A stretch of DNA of 14,429 nucleotides from Pedosphaera sp. (lineage in GTDB: Bacteria > Verrucomicrobiota > Verrucomicrobiia > Limisphaerales > UBA9464). How positions within the stretch are numbered: position 1 is the first letter of the stretch; every line of letters starts with the position of its first letter. This document shows positions 6,934 to 14,177 of this stretch, one piece after another. Location: the NCBI GenBank assembly GCA_009695405.1, contig SIAZ01000071.1, positions 1 through 14,429 on the forward strand. The letters are read 5' to 3'. A program made the position numbers and the translations under genes. The notes beneath the pieces are model-generated. The model saw only the letters and a list, made by a program, of their open reading frames with translations, did no database searches and was not told the origin of the DNA.

Positions 6934-8916
6934 TCAGGATTTTACGCCGCGAAAACTGCGCCACATCGACTGGGGCAAGGATCCAAGCCCGATTAAAATT
7001 GCCTGAGTAGCGACGAACACCATCAACGCTGTGAAAGCCCCACTCATAAACCCGTAACTGTGCAATCCGATACCGAGGAGGTTCGTCCCAAACCAAGACC
7101 AACAAGTCACCACGTTCCCAACAATTGCTAGGTTCATAATTCCTCGCTCCTTGACCATCCCGCCCCAGCGCGCATGCAGAATCAAAACGTTCCAAAGGAC
7201 AATAATCAAAGCTCCGTTTTCTTTCGGATCCCAACCCCAAAATCTGCCCCAAGATTGATCAGCCCAAATACCACCCAACACTGTCCCGACAAAACTGAAG
7301 AGAGTGGCAAAGCAGAGGATTCCATAAACCATCCGCGCCAAACTACGCCCCATGACTGGAGTCAAAACTCGTGTTCCCACTCCCAATATCACATAAAGAA
7401 TCGCCAAAAAGCCGGCCACAAAAGTGGAGGCATATCCCAAGGTCACAATCACCACGTGTGTCGCCAACCAAAAATTGGTATCGAGCACCGCTTCCATCAT
7501 GACCATGGTATCGCCGCTCAAGGCCAAGTTATGTGCGACAACTTGCGTTGCAAATCCAATGACGGTCGCAACGGCCAGTCCAATGGCGTTCTTCCAGAAT
7601 CCCTCCAAAATAAGCCCCAACCCTACCGCACCCCATCCAATAAAAATAGCGGAACTGTAAAGATTAGTCACCGGAGGACGACCTTCCAGCCACATGCGAA
7701 AAATCAGCCCGACCGTGTGAACGACGAAGGTAAGCAAAACCAACTGTAGCGAGGTACGACGACTCCACTCAGCAAAGTTAAACCAAAAGCCGCACCCGAA
7801 GAGGAAAGCAACAATGTAGATCGCTGCCGCTTTAGAAAAGGGAGCAAATCGATTAAAGGCTTGCTCAGAACCTGCCTTGGAAAGAGCCCGATCAAGTCTC
7901 AAAGATCGCAGGTAGTCAGTGTAAGCCGCCACAGCAGTGTTGAACTCTACGGACTGCTCCAAACGAAACGCATCGGCCATCTTCGCCCAAAGAGGCACCG
8001 CCGGATTCAAAGGACGTGTTCCTGCCTCCCGAATCAATGCACTAACACGCTCCGGCGCCAAAGCTTCCTTGGGGTCTCGACGCATTAGGTGACTCAACAA
8101 AGGCGCACTCACGCTCGAATCCAAAAGAGCCTCTCCCATTCGAGACCATTCTCCAACCTCCCCGCCCGAGGCCGGCGGAATCAATAAAGGTGTATCCATC
8201 CGAACTGTCACAAAATACCGCTCAGCAAAATCAAATAACGCCGTCAAAGCATTGGTTTCGACAACGCCAGAACCGATCATTCGGTTCCTAAAGGCCGTGA
8301 CGCCACCGGGTACGGCTCGAGTGTAGTCGCCAATTTCCCGACCGAACTCTGCCGTATCCTGCGGATGCACGGTATTTTTAAGTCGTAAATAGAGGGTTAA
8401 CGCCTCGTGCGCCTCCAAGATAGCACTATCGAAAGTCGTCCGCTGAGAAGCGTCTTTTTTTGTCTGTCGAATCCGTCGATGCTCGTCTTCAATCAACTTG
8501 AAACCCGACTCGCCAAACTGTCCCCAGGAAAAATGTTTTCCGTCTTCATTTCGGGTTGGATCCGCCTCAGGCAATTTTAATAATGCCTTCAACTCCGGAT
8601 GATCTAAACGGAAAATCTTCCATCCGTCGGCCACTTCTGGCCGGGTCATCACCGTCAATAGCCATTCGGTCGCACTTAGAATTTTAGGCGCTTGGTACCA
8701 AAACTTCCACGGTTCCAAGTTTGCCGTGTCCTTTTCCCTGATTTGAGTTAACGAATTACGCGCCAAAGAATCGACCGGTTGAACCCGCCCGTTAAACACC
8801 ACTGGAAGACGACCAAACGCATCGATAAAATAGGAAGATTCTTTCTTGGTCATCAAGGCACTTAGAATCCACACGGCGAAAATCGCAGTAAGAAGAGGAG
8901 GGAACCAGCGTTTCAT
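6934..8916 (-). CDS. ccsA: Cytochrome c maturation protein CcsA/ResC with large N-terminal periplasmic domain
   Basis: Heme-handling membrane subunit of System II cytochrome c synthase, which presents heme to apocytochromes outside the membrane. The C-terminal half (about 362-645) is a multi-span CcsA domain. It has the tryptophan-rich WWD-type motif WGRFWGWDPKENGA (556-569), GRPPVTNLYSS (412-422) and the four conserved histidines at about 400, 462, 487 and 619. The N-terminus has one membrane span (4-22) followed by about 340 residues without spans, beginning FGRLPVVFNGRVQPVDSLA. A segment like this occurs in the middle of fused CcsB-CcsA proteins of Bacteroidota, here carried on the CcsA half. 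At 660 residues it is about twice the length of a minimal CcsA. It starts 14 bases after the resB stop, so the two are surely co-transcribed. No clear Shine-Dalgarno site. Confidence 0.9.
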   Translation of the reverse strand: MKRWFPPLLTAIFAVWILSALMTKKESSYFIDAFGRLPVVFNGRVQPVDSLARNSLTQIREKDTANLEPWKFWYQAPKILSATEWLLTVMTRPEVADGWKIFRLDHPELKALLKLPEADPTRNEDGKHFSWGQFGESGFKLIEDEHRRIRQTKKDASQRTTFDSAILEAHEALTLYLRLKNTVHPQDTAEFGREIGDYTRAVPGGVTAFRNRMIGSGVVETNALTALFDFAERYFVTVRMDTPLLIPPASGGEVGEWSRMGEALLDSSVSAPLLSHLMRRDPKEALAPERVSALIREAGTRPLNPAVPLWAKMADAFRLEQSVEFNTAVAAYTDYLRSLRLDRALSKAGSEQAFNRFAPFSKAAAIYIVAFLFGCGFWFNFAEWSRRTSLQLVLLTFVVHTVGLIFRMWLEGRPPVTNLYSSAIFIGWGAVGLGLILEGFWKNAIGLAVATVIGFATQVVAHNLALSGDTMVMMEAVLDTNFWLATHVVIVTLGYASTFVAGFLAILYVILGVGTRVLTPVMGRSLARMVYGILCFATLFSFVGTVLGGIWADQSWGRFWGWDPKENGALIIVLWNVLILHARWGGMVKERGIMNLAIVGNVVTCWSWFGTNLLGIGLHSYGFMSGAFTALMVFVATQAILIGLGSLPQSMWRSFRGVKS

Positions 8917-8930
8917 GGTGTACGAAGAAA

Positions 8931-10097
8931 TTAGGCTTTTCGACGGGAAATAAACTTACCTAGATGAATCCCAAACTGCACGAGCAACCCCAACCCGACA
9001 ATGATGCAACCCAAGTAGGGCGCTATCCACGACGGGTTCTGTACAACTTGCAGGGCACTCGTTCCTCGCCCCCCTTGCTCCAGTTGCTCTCGTCCCATTT
9101 GAAATTGAAAGAATGTGTATCCCGCGTACCGCAAAGGATTGTTCATGTAAATATCCACTTCTCTATCCTCGCGAGAGTCCAAGTTCTGTATCCGCACGCG
9201 ACTCTGAAAATTCTTCGGCTTTTCTGTCCCTGGATAGACCTCATGGGTGGTCTTGATCAAGGTCAGAGCAAACGGCTTGTACTCTCGGACAGGACGCAAT
9301 TCCATACGCCACGTCCCACTCGCTGTCTCAATCGACTGCGCTCGCAAAATTCCAGACCCAAGCCATGTCCCCATCGATCGGCCCCCATCGATCATCTCCA
9401 ACACAGATCCAGGCACATTCCGATCCTCCATCCCTCGTTTTGCCGCACTCGATTCGATGATCATCCTTCTACCCTCCCCCTGCGTCGATGCTGGCGGGCG
9501 ATTCGAGTCCACCATCGGTCCTCGGGCACGCACTGTTGCATTCTCAAAAGCCTCCCGAACCCGAATCGAAAAGGGTAACAAAGGATGCCGAAGCTCGGTC
9601 CCAGATTGAATCAATTTCCCTGGAAAGGCGACGACTTGATCTAATTGATTACTTCCTGTGTCTTGTAGAAAAGCTAACTCAAAATCCATCGAAGATTCTG
9701 AGTAGTTCCGAGTGTCCCCTTCCCGAAAACTCATCACGCTCTCGCGCGCCAACATATCGGTCAATAATTGCCCCACCAACAGTAAAATAATCCCAATGTG
9801 AGTCATGAAAATCCCGCTCTTGTTCCAACTCCATTTGAACCGGGTCACATGTGCCACCACTAAGTTGGCGAGTAAAAGTGTCCCCACCAAATAACCTCCA
9901 GGAAGCGGAATCCAAGGGAATGTGGCGTCATGCGGGGTCCAGTAAGAAAACCAACTGCGAAAATACCGCTGCTGGGCGACATACAAACCGTCACTGGTCT
10001 GCCCAAGTGTCCCAAAGAACACCACAGCGATTGCACAGGCTAGCAATACCACGGTTAATCGCAGCGAGGACAGGAATTGAGTCAGAGTCTTCAGCAT
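8931..10097 (-). CDS. resB: ResB/Ccs1-family cytochrome c biogenesis protein
   Basis: Partner of CcsA in System II. It is a 388-residue membrane protein with the ResB layout: SLRLTVVLLACAIAVVFFGT (11-30) as the first span, a second span about 67-85, a third about 96-115 and a last one about 357-376. The large periplasmic domain lies between the third and fourth. Conserved-type histidines are at 83 (after span 2) and 100 (FMTHIGIILLLVG). The periplasmic part ends NPLRYAGYTFFQFQM, a typical ResB block. It is shorter than Bacillus ResB (about 540 residues) but similar to the N-terminal half of fused CcsBA proteins. ATG at 10097. The 72-base gap to the lipoprotein gene upstream contains an AT-rich stretch (TATATAT near 10150-10156) that could be part of a private promoter, but no matching -35 box was found. 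Confidence 0.88.
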   Translation of the reverse strand: MLKTLTQFLSSLRLTVVLLACAIAVVFFGTLGQTSDGLYVAQQRYFRSWFSYWTPHDATFPWIPLPGGYLVGTLLLANLVVAHVTRFKWSWNKSGIFMTHIGIILLLVGQLLTDMLARESVMSFREGDTRNYSESSMDFELAFLQDTGSNQLDQVVAFPGKLIQSGTELRHPLLPFSIRVREAFENATVRARGPMVDSNRPPASTQGEGRRMIIESSAAKRGMEDRNVPGSVLEMIDGGRSMGTWLGSGILRAQSIETASGTWRMELRPVREYKPFALTLIKTTHEVYPGTEKPKNFQSRVRIQNLDSREDREVDIYMNNPLRYAGYTFFQFQMGREQLEQGGRGTSALQVVQNPSWIAPYLGCIIVGLGLLVQFGIHLGKFISRRKA

Positions 10098-10169
10098 CAG
10101 TCGTAATCCGACGTCATCGAGGACATCGGCTCTTCAGTTTTTAAAGGGAATATATAGGCTAACCAAGGA

Positions 10170-11288
10170 TCAAAAACGGATAGATTGGACAAAAGCATCA
10201 AACTTCGAACGTTCTTTAGCTATCAACCCAGTCGGAGCAGTGAGTTTAATAAACCATGAGCTTCCTCCGTGTGGAATAATGACCGCAAGTATTCGCTTCT
10301 CTGTCCCTTTTAAATCCACCAAAAATCCGGTCTCGCCGTCGGCCGTGCGGATTGTCCCAGATTCCCGTTTTAAAGTTGCCTCATCAACGGCGGCTAATCC
10401 CGCTTGCCCACGCCATCGATTCACATTTGCCAGCAACCCTCCACCGTCGCCGCTCAGGGAACTTATCGAAACGTCCCCGATTCCCTCTGCATCGGAAATT
10501 TCAAAAGAGGCTAACCGCATCGGACGCGATCCTCCATCCTTCCAACCGCTCGGGACACTCCAGTGAGGAAGAACCGAAGAATCTGTCGACGCGAGCGGTG
10601 CTTGTGTCGCAGTAGTCGATGAAGCCTTCGACGCGGCGACCGGTGTTTCAACTTCGCTCTCATGCGGGCCATCGCCCGTTTCAACCGAGCGTATCCAAGC
10701 TAGAAATTTAGTCTTTTCCGACGCCACCAGAGCTTCCTCCCCGGTCATCTTGAAGAACACCGTCATTGCACCCGCAGGCAAAATTGACGCCAATGTTCGG
10801 GCCTTATACTTACCGTCTAACACCAGTTTTTTACCGGCTATTTCATAAAATACAACTTGCCGCCCCCCTGCAGGAACCACAGTCCGCAGACCGGGCAACT
10901 GCTCTTCCGTAACCGCACCCAGTCCAATCTGTTCGCGCCATCGATTAACATTAGAAAGTTCGCCACCTGCTTCCCCTTCTAAGGCCACCACCGAAATATC
11001 CGCTGCCCGTCCTTCTATCGTCTTTACCGAATAGCTCGCCACCCGCATCCCTGAGGTCGCCTGCTCTACCCAACCACTAGGCACCGTCCAAGGCGGGCCT
11101 TTCGGCTTGGAATCTGAACTTGCAACCTCTCTCTCGGAGGGTACCGATGCGGGCGATGGGGAAGACGACGGGGGTGTCTCTAAATCTTTTGGGGCTTGAT
11201 AAACACGGACATCCTCTTTGCGACACCCTAATATCAAAAGATAAGACATCGCCAAAACGGCGGGAACACGGCTAAACACAAGACGCAT
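10170..11288 (-). CDS. Lipoprotein of unknown function with a tandem duplicated domain
   Basis: From the ATG at 11288 the protein has 372 residues. It begins with a lipoprotein signal, MRLVFSRVPAVLAMSYLLIL, and a GC lipobox with the acylated Cys at 22, so it should be membrane-anchored outside the cytoplasm. A Pro/Ser-rich linker (about 35-64) leads to repeat 1 (about 65-202). A second Ser/Thr/Ala-rich linker (about 204-240) leads to repeat 2 (about 241-372). Both repeats share P-W-VPSGW, an MR-AS block, D-S---L-G--GG, NVNRWR-Q-GL-AV and a closing FFK/FIKL-T segment with a final FL-WIRS or FVQSIR. I know of no function for this domain. I recall similar domains next to cytochrome c assembly genes in Verrucomicrobiota and Planctomycetota, but cannot check that here. 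It sits between the UPF0104 gene and resB. ATG at 11330, two bases after the upstream stop, is an alternative start but gives a poor signal peptide. Confidence 0.75.
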   Translation of the reverse strand: MRLVFSRVPAVLAMSYLLILGCRKEDVRVYQAPKDLETPPSSSPSPASVPSEREVASSDSKPKGPPWTVPSGWVEQATSGMRVASYSVKTIEGRAADISVVALEGEAGGELSNVNRWREQIGLGAVTEEQLPGLRTVVPAGGRQVVFYEIAGKKLVLDGKYKARTLASILPAGAMTVFFKMTGEEALVASEKTKFLAWIRSVETGDGPHESEVETPVAASKASSTTATQAPLASTDSSVLPHWSVPSGWKDGGSRPMRLASFEISDAEGIGDVSISSLSGDGGGLLANVNRWRGQAGLAAVDEATLKRESGTIRTADGETGFLVDLKGTEKRILAVIIPHGGSSWFIKLTAPTGLIAKERSKFDAFVQSIRF

Positions 11289-11332
11289 ATTGAGACTTTG
11301 GCTTAGCGCGGCAAACCTGCAAGCGTCCATCG

Positions 11333-12436
11333 TCAAACTGGAGGTTTCGTGTCAGCATCGGAGACGGGTATTCCCTTACGAACGGTTAAATAAATAAGCC
11401 CCCCAATGGCACTCCAAGCCAGATTCATTGAGTAACCTAAAAGAGAAAGGGTCAGTGCCTCAGCAGGCTTAACCCCCATTCCGGGGAACTCGACTGTCAA
11501 TAAGACCACAAAAAGATTCTCGCGAACACCCAACCCGCTCGGGGTTATGGGCAAGGCTGCCAAGCAAACGACTGCCGGCACCACAAACCAAAGCAACAAA
11601 CTTGGCAAGTGCAGTCCTAGTCCCATCGCCAACGAAACAAAGGTGCCAACAATCGCTAAATTAATCAAAAGAGAAAGAAAAGAGCTGAACACTAAAAACC
11701 GAATATTTCGACCAAACAATCGACAGGCCGTCAATGCACGGACAGGTCCTTCCATCCAAGGAAAGCGTATCGCCAGACGCCCCAAGCGACTGCTGGATCC
11801 GAGCAAGTCGGTGAAAAGCCCAATGCCCACAGCCACACTGGCGACAAATAACATCCCTAAAATGGCTAATCCAACGCCATCATACCGACGGAATTGCACA
11901 AAGAACTCCCGATTAGGAATCGCAAACAAAAGGGCAAAAAGAAGCAACGCCAAAATACCAACGAGTCGATCCACAAAAACGGTCAGCGCAGCCTCCGCCT
12001 TTTTATGATGAGTTAAGCGGGCGACAGCATACGCTTTCCAGACATCGCCTCCTGTCGATCCTAAGAGAAAGGCATTGAAAAAATGAGCCGCAAACGAAAT
12101 CCGGGTAATCTCCGTGAGCGAGAGACCGAGTCCCTGCACACGCAGGGCTTCTCTCCAACGCAGTCCCCCCAGAAAAATTAAAATTCCACAGAGAGCAAAC
12201 GCCGAGGTTAATCGAACAGGATCCAATCGCCGCACTGTTTGAATCAACATCCATGGACCTTGAGTCCAGGCATATTGACGCCGCTGCCACGACGTCATTC
12301 GGTCCCAGTCTCCGCTTCGACCCTCGTCGGAGAGGGCTAACTGGGCTTCATTACAAAAGATGGCATGAAAAATTACCAGCAGCAGCAAACAGCAAACCGC
12401 TAAACGAGCCAGTTGGCCAAAGTCTCTGCGGTTCAT
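11333..12436 (-). CDS. UPF0104 / lysylphosphatidylglycerol-synthase-TM-like integral membrane protein
   Basis: A 367-residue polytopic membrane protein of the AglD/MprF-N-terminal superfamily, often called flippase-like. Probable spans are at about 11-28, 77-92, 112-128, 151-174, 188-209, 246-270, 278-297, 302-316 and 326-352. The family's loop motifs are present: FLLGSTGGDVWKAY (123-136), VDRLVG (155-160) and LPITPSGLGVREN (295-307). A soluble loop of about 45 residues (30-75) after the first span is longer than usual. Members are linked to lipid or lipid-linked-sugar movement, but most are uncharacterised and no substrate can be read from this sequence. No glycosyltransferase or lipid synthase gene is adjacent. 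It lies 19 bases after the isomerase gene, with AGGGGG five bases before its ATG. Confidence 0.82.
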   Translation of the reverse strand: MNRRDFGQLARLAVCCLLLLVIFHAIFCNEAQLALSDEGRSGDWDRMTSWQRRQYAWTQGPWMLIQTVRRLDPVRLTSAFALCGILIFLGGLRWREALRVQGLGLSLTEITRISFAAHFFNAFLLGSTGGDVWKAYAVARLTHHKKAEAALTVFVDRLVGILALLLFALLFAIPNREFFVQFRRYDGVGLAILGMLFVASVAVGIGLFTDLLGSSSRLGRLAIRFPWMEGPVRALTACRLFGRNIRFLVFSSFLSLLINLAIVGTFVSLAMGLGLHLPSLLLWFVVPAVVCLAALPITPSGLGVRENLFVVLLTVEFPGMGVKPAEALTLSLLGYSMNLAWSAIGGLIYLTVRKGIPVSDADTKPPV

Positions 12437-12455
12437 ACTCGCCCCCTAAAAACTG

Positions 12456-13394
12456 TCACTGATCTCCCCAGACGGATCGAATATAGTCAAAACCGCGGGT
12501 CACATCCTCCGGTTGCACGCCTGGATTAAGCTCAATCACTTTGATGTATTCCGGGCCGACAAAGGGCTTGAGATCTGCATACTTAATAATGCCCGCACCC
12601 GGAGGGGCGTGATCATGGGCGCCCTCAGGCGTCAAAACTACATCGTGAACATGCAGTCCACCCAATCGTTCGGAGAGAGTTTCCAGATGCATCCGATGAT
12701 CAATGAAACCCAACTGATGCTTGATCTGAGCGTGACCGCAATCATGCCAATACCGAACATTCGGCGGCAAACGCTCGAGGAAAAAAGGTAGATCATGATC
12801 AAAGGGAATCTCATGAACTCCCTCCCGATTTTCAATTCCTAACAAGAGTCCCTTTTCCTGAGCAACTCCAGCTAATCGATCGATAAATTCGAGAGACAGG
12901 GCCATCGACTCGTCCTTGCGAGACTCCCTCCGCTGCTCGAGTTCGTTCATCATCTTCTGGTACTTAGGACTCCCCATCTGCCCTGCCGTTGCCATTGCCT
13001 CCAGCTTATCCTGAAAATTCGGATTCCCAAAAAAACCCGCTAAATTGACATCGCCACTGTGTAACACTACCAACTTTGCTCCCAAGCGCTCCGCCATTTC
13101 TAGTGTCTTGATCGAATGCTTCCAAGCTAAGTCTCGCTCACGCTTCTCTGGAGCAGAAAATTTAAAAAGATTCGGCGCTGGATGATTCACACCCATGGGC
13201 AAAGGACAAAAATTATGCAGCGTACTAATTTTGATCATTCCCGACTCCACCGCTGATATGATCCCAGGCACCAAACTCACCCGAATCCCATGACTCAATT
13301 CGGCATACTCAAAGCCTAGGTCGCGTATTTCACGAAGCATTTCGGCACCATCTTGATGACGCCCCGAATTCCAACAGGAAGAAAGTGAGTACAT
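12456..13394 (-). CDS. Sugar-phosphate isomerase/epimerase-like TIM-barrel protein (AP endonuclease 2 fold)
   Basis: A 312-residue xylose-isomerase-like barrel. Metal-site candidates fall where the fold expects them: Glu188 in LGIENREGV, Asp218 and His221 in WHDCGHAQ, His250 in LHVHDV and Glu288 in VIELNPG. The N-terminal block SLSSCWNSGRH, then AELSHGIR, and STLHNFCPLP (57-66) define a particular subgroup of this large superfamily. The segment 117-165 is a charged helical insertion. The substrate is unknown: members include sugar epimerases, inositol-pathway enzymes and endonuclease IV, and the third is unlikely because the segments I recognise are those of the isomerase side. It is the first gene after the rpsU terminator and probably heads the operon running to ccsA. 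No Shine-Dalgarno site before ATG 13394. Confidence 0.82.
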   Translation of the reverse strand: MYSLSSCWNSGRHQDGAEMLREIRDLGFEYAELSHGIRVSLVPGIISAVESGMIKISTLHNFCPLPMGVNHPAPNLFKFSAPEKRERDLAWKHSIKTLEMAERLGAKLVVLHSGDVNLAGFFGNPNFQDKLEAMATAGQMGSPKYQKMMNELEQRRESRKDESMALSLEFIDRLAGVAQEKGLLLGIENREGVHEIPFDHDLPFFLERLPPNVRYWHDCGHAQIKHQLGFIDHRMHLETLSERLGGLHVHDVVLTPEGAHDHAPPGAGIIKYADLKPFVGPEYIKVIELNPGVQPEDVTRGFDYIRSVWGDQ

Positions 13395-13445
13395 GGCCGT
13401 TCAACAAAAGATCGCAAAAGGGTAGTTAAAGTAAGATCAGAGGAA

Positions 13446-13490
13446 ATAAAAAAGAAGGCCGGATGCATCGCAATGAGATGCCATCCGACC
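13446..13490 (-). terminator. Rho-independent terminator of rpsU
   Basis: On the minus strand the hairpin arms lie at 13490-13477 and 13469-13457 around a seven-base loop. They form 13 pairs (one G-T) with a single bulged G, followed immediately by TTCTTTTTTATT (13456-13445). It begins 39 bases past the rpsU stop and separates rpsU from the isomerase gene. It is the strongest terminator in the window. Confidence 0.85.
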
Positions 13491-13529
13491 TCGTTGAAAA
13501 AAAGATCTCAGTCGATCAACAACCGACTG

Positions 13530-13727
13530 TTACTGGTCAGCATACCTCGCGGACAGCATTGCAGAAAATCGCGAGACTTTCAGCTTACGGCGTTTGACTT
13601 CACTGGGCTTCTCATAAGTCCGTTTCATACGGACATCACGCAATGTGTTCTCGCGGTCCACCTTCTTCTTAAGGCGGCGCAGCGCGCGATCCACGGGTTC
13701 ACCCTTTTTCAGTTTAACTTCGCTCAC
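13530..13727 (-). CDS. rpsU: 30S ribosomal protein S21
   Basis: Small basic protein of the 30S subunit, near the 3' end of 16S rRNA, with a role in initiation. The 65 residues follow S21 throughout: VSEVKLKKGEPVDRALRRLK, then KVDRENTLRDVRMKR (the KR-rich helix), YEKPSEVKRRK, then a C-terminal extension SRFSAMLSARYADQ. Start: GTG at 13727 gives the expected S21 beginning and has AAGGAG at 13744-13739, an 11-base gap. An in-frame ATG at 13751 would add eight residues not expected in the family. It is monocistronic, with its own terminator downstream. It is one of the few genes here with a clear Shine-Dalgarno site. Confidence 0.92.
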   Translation of the reverse strand: MSEVKLKKGEPVDRALRRLKKKVDRENTLRDVRMKRTYEKPSEVKRRKLKVSRFSAMLSARYADQ

Positions 13728-13751
13728 TTCACGTTCAGCTCCTTCCCGCAT

Positions 13752-14177
13752 CTGGCCCCTTAAACGATATCGCACAAGCGGCTTTCAGACTGCTCTCCGA
13801 CGCCTCTTTAAGAGCCGCCGAACCCATTCCGGGACGAACCCAGACAAACGGGACCGGAATGGAACCTGTTTTACCCCCCAGTCCGCAATGGGATTTTCGA
13901 ATAAAAATCGATAGCCCTCTTAATGAGCTCCCTCAAGACGTTTCTGATGCCCAAGCTAAAAACTCTTTCCGTTTCGATAAGCACTCGGCTTCTCCTAATC
14001 AGTATTCAAAAACTCTACCTCGCCGGACTTTAAAATTTTGACAAAGCGCGAGATTAGAGTCGCCCTCTGGGTTCTTTAATGAACTAACTTAAAAGCAAAA
14101 GCCCTGAATACCACAACTAAAGCTTATCTGCAAAGTGACTTAGCATCAGCGCCAACCCACTTCACTAATGTCTAAAT
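13752..14177. other. Stretch without a recognised gene, upstream of rpsU
   Basis: The region between rpsU and the right IS66 end. On the minus strand it should hold the rpsU promoter; the best pair seen is TTGCAG (14133-14128) and TATTCA (14110-14105), 17 bases apart, but that is nearly 380 bases before the start codon. On the plus strand a frame is open from 13718 to a TGA at 14039-14041, with its only ATG at 13859 (60 residues, polar, Ser/Pro/Gln-rich). I do not recognise the protein, and it has no ribosome binding site. No tRNA, CRISPR or repeat was found. Confidence 0.4.

Noticed and set aside
7174..7749. 191-codon plus-strand frame opposite ccsA
   Set aside because: Composition is rich in His, Gln, Asn and Pro, as expected from the antisense of a hydrophobic membrane gene; no start signal and no motif.
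8964..9609. Two overlapping plus-strand frames opposite resB
   Set aside because: Antisense to the well-supported resB and mutually exclusive; no family resemblance.
10098..10169. Stem CCGATG/CGTCGG between the lipoprotein gene and resB as a terminator
   Set aside because: Six pairs with a ten-base loop, no T tract after it, and only about eight bases from the resB start; at most a weak element affecting initiation.
13473..13763. 96-codon plus-strand frame across rpsU
   Set aside because: It covers the rpsU terminator and is antisense to an unmistakable S21 gene.
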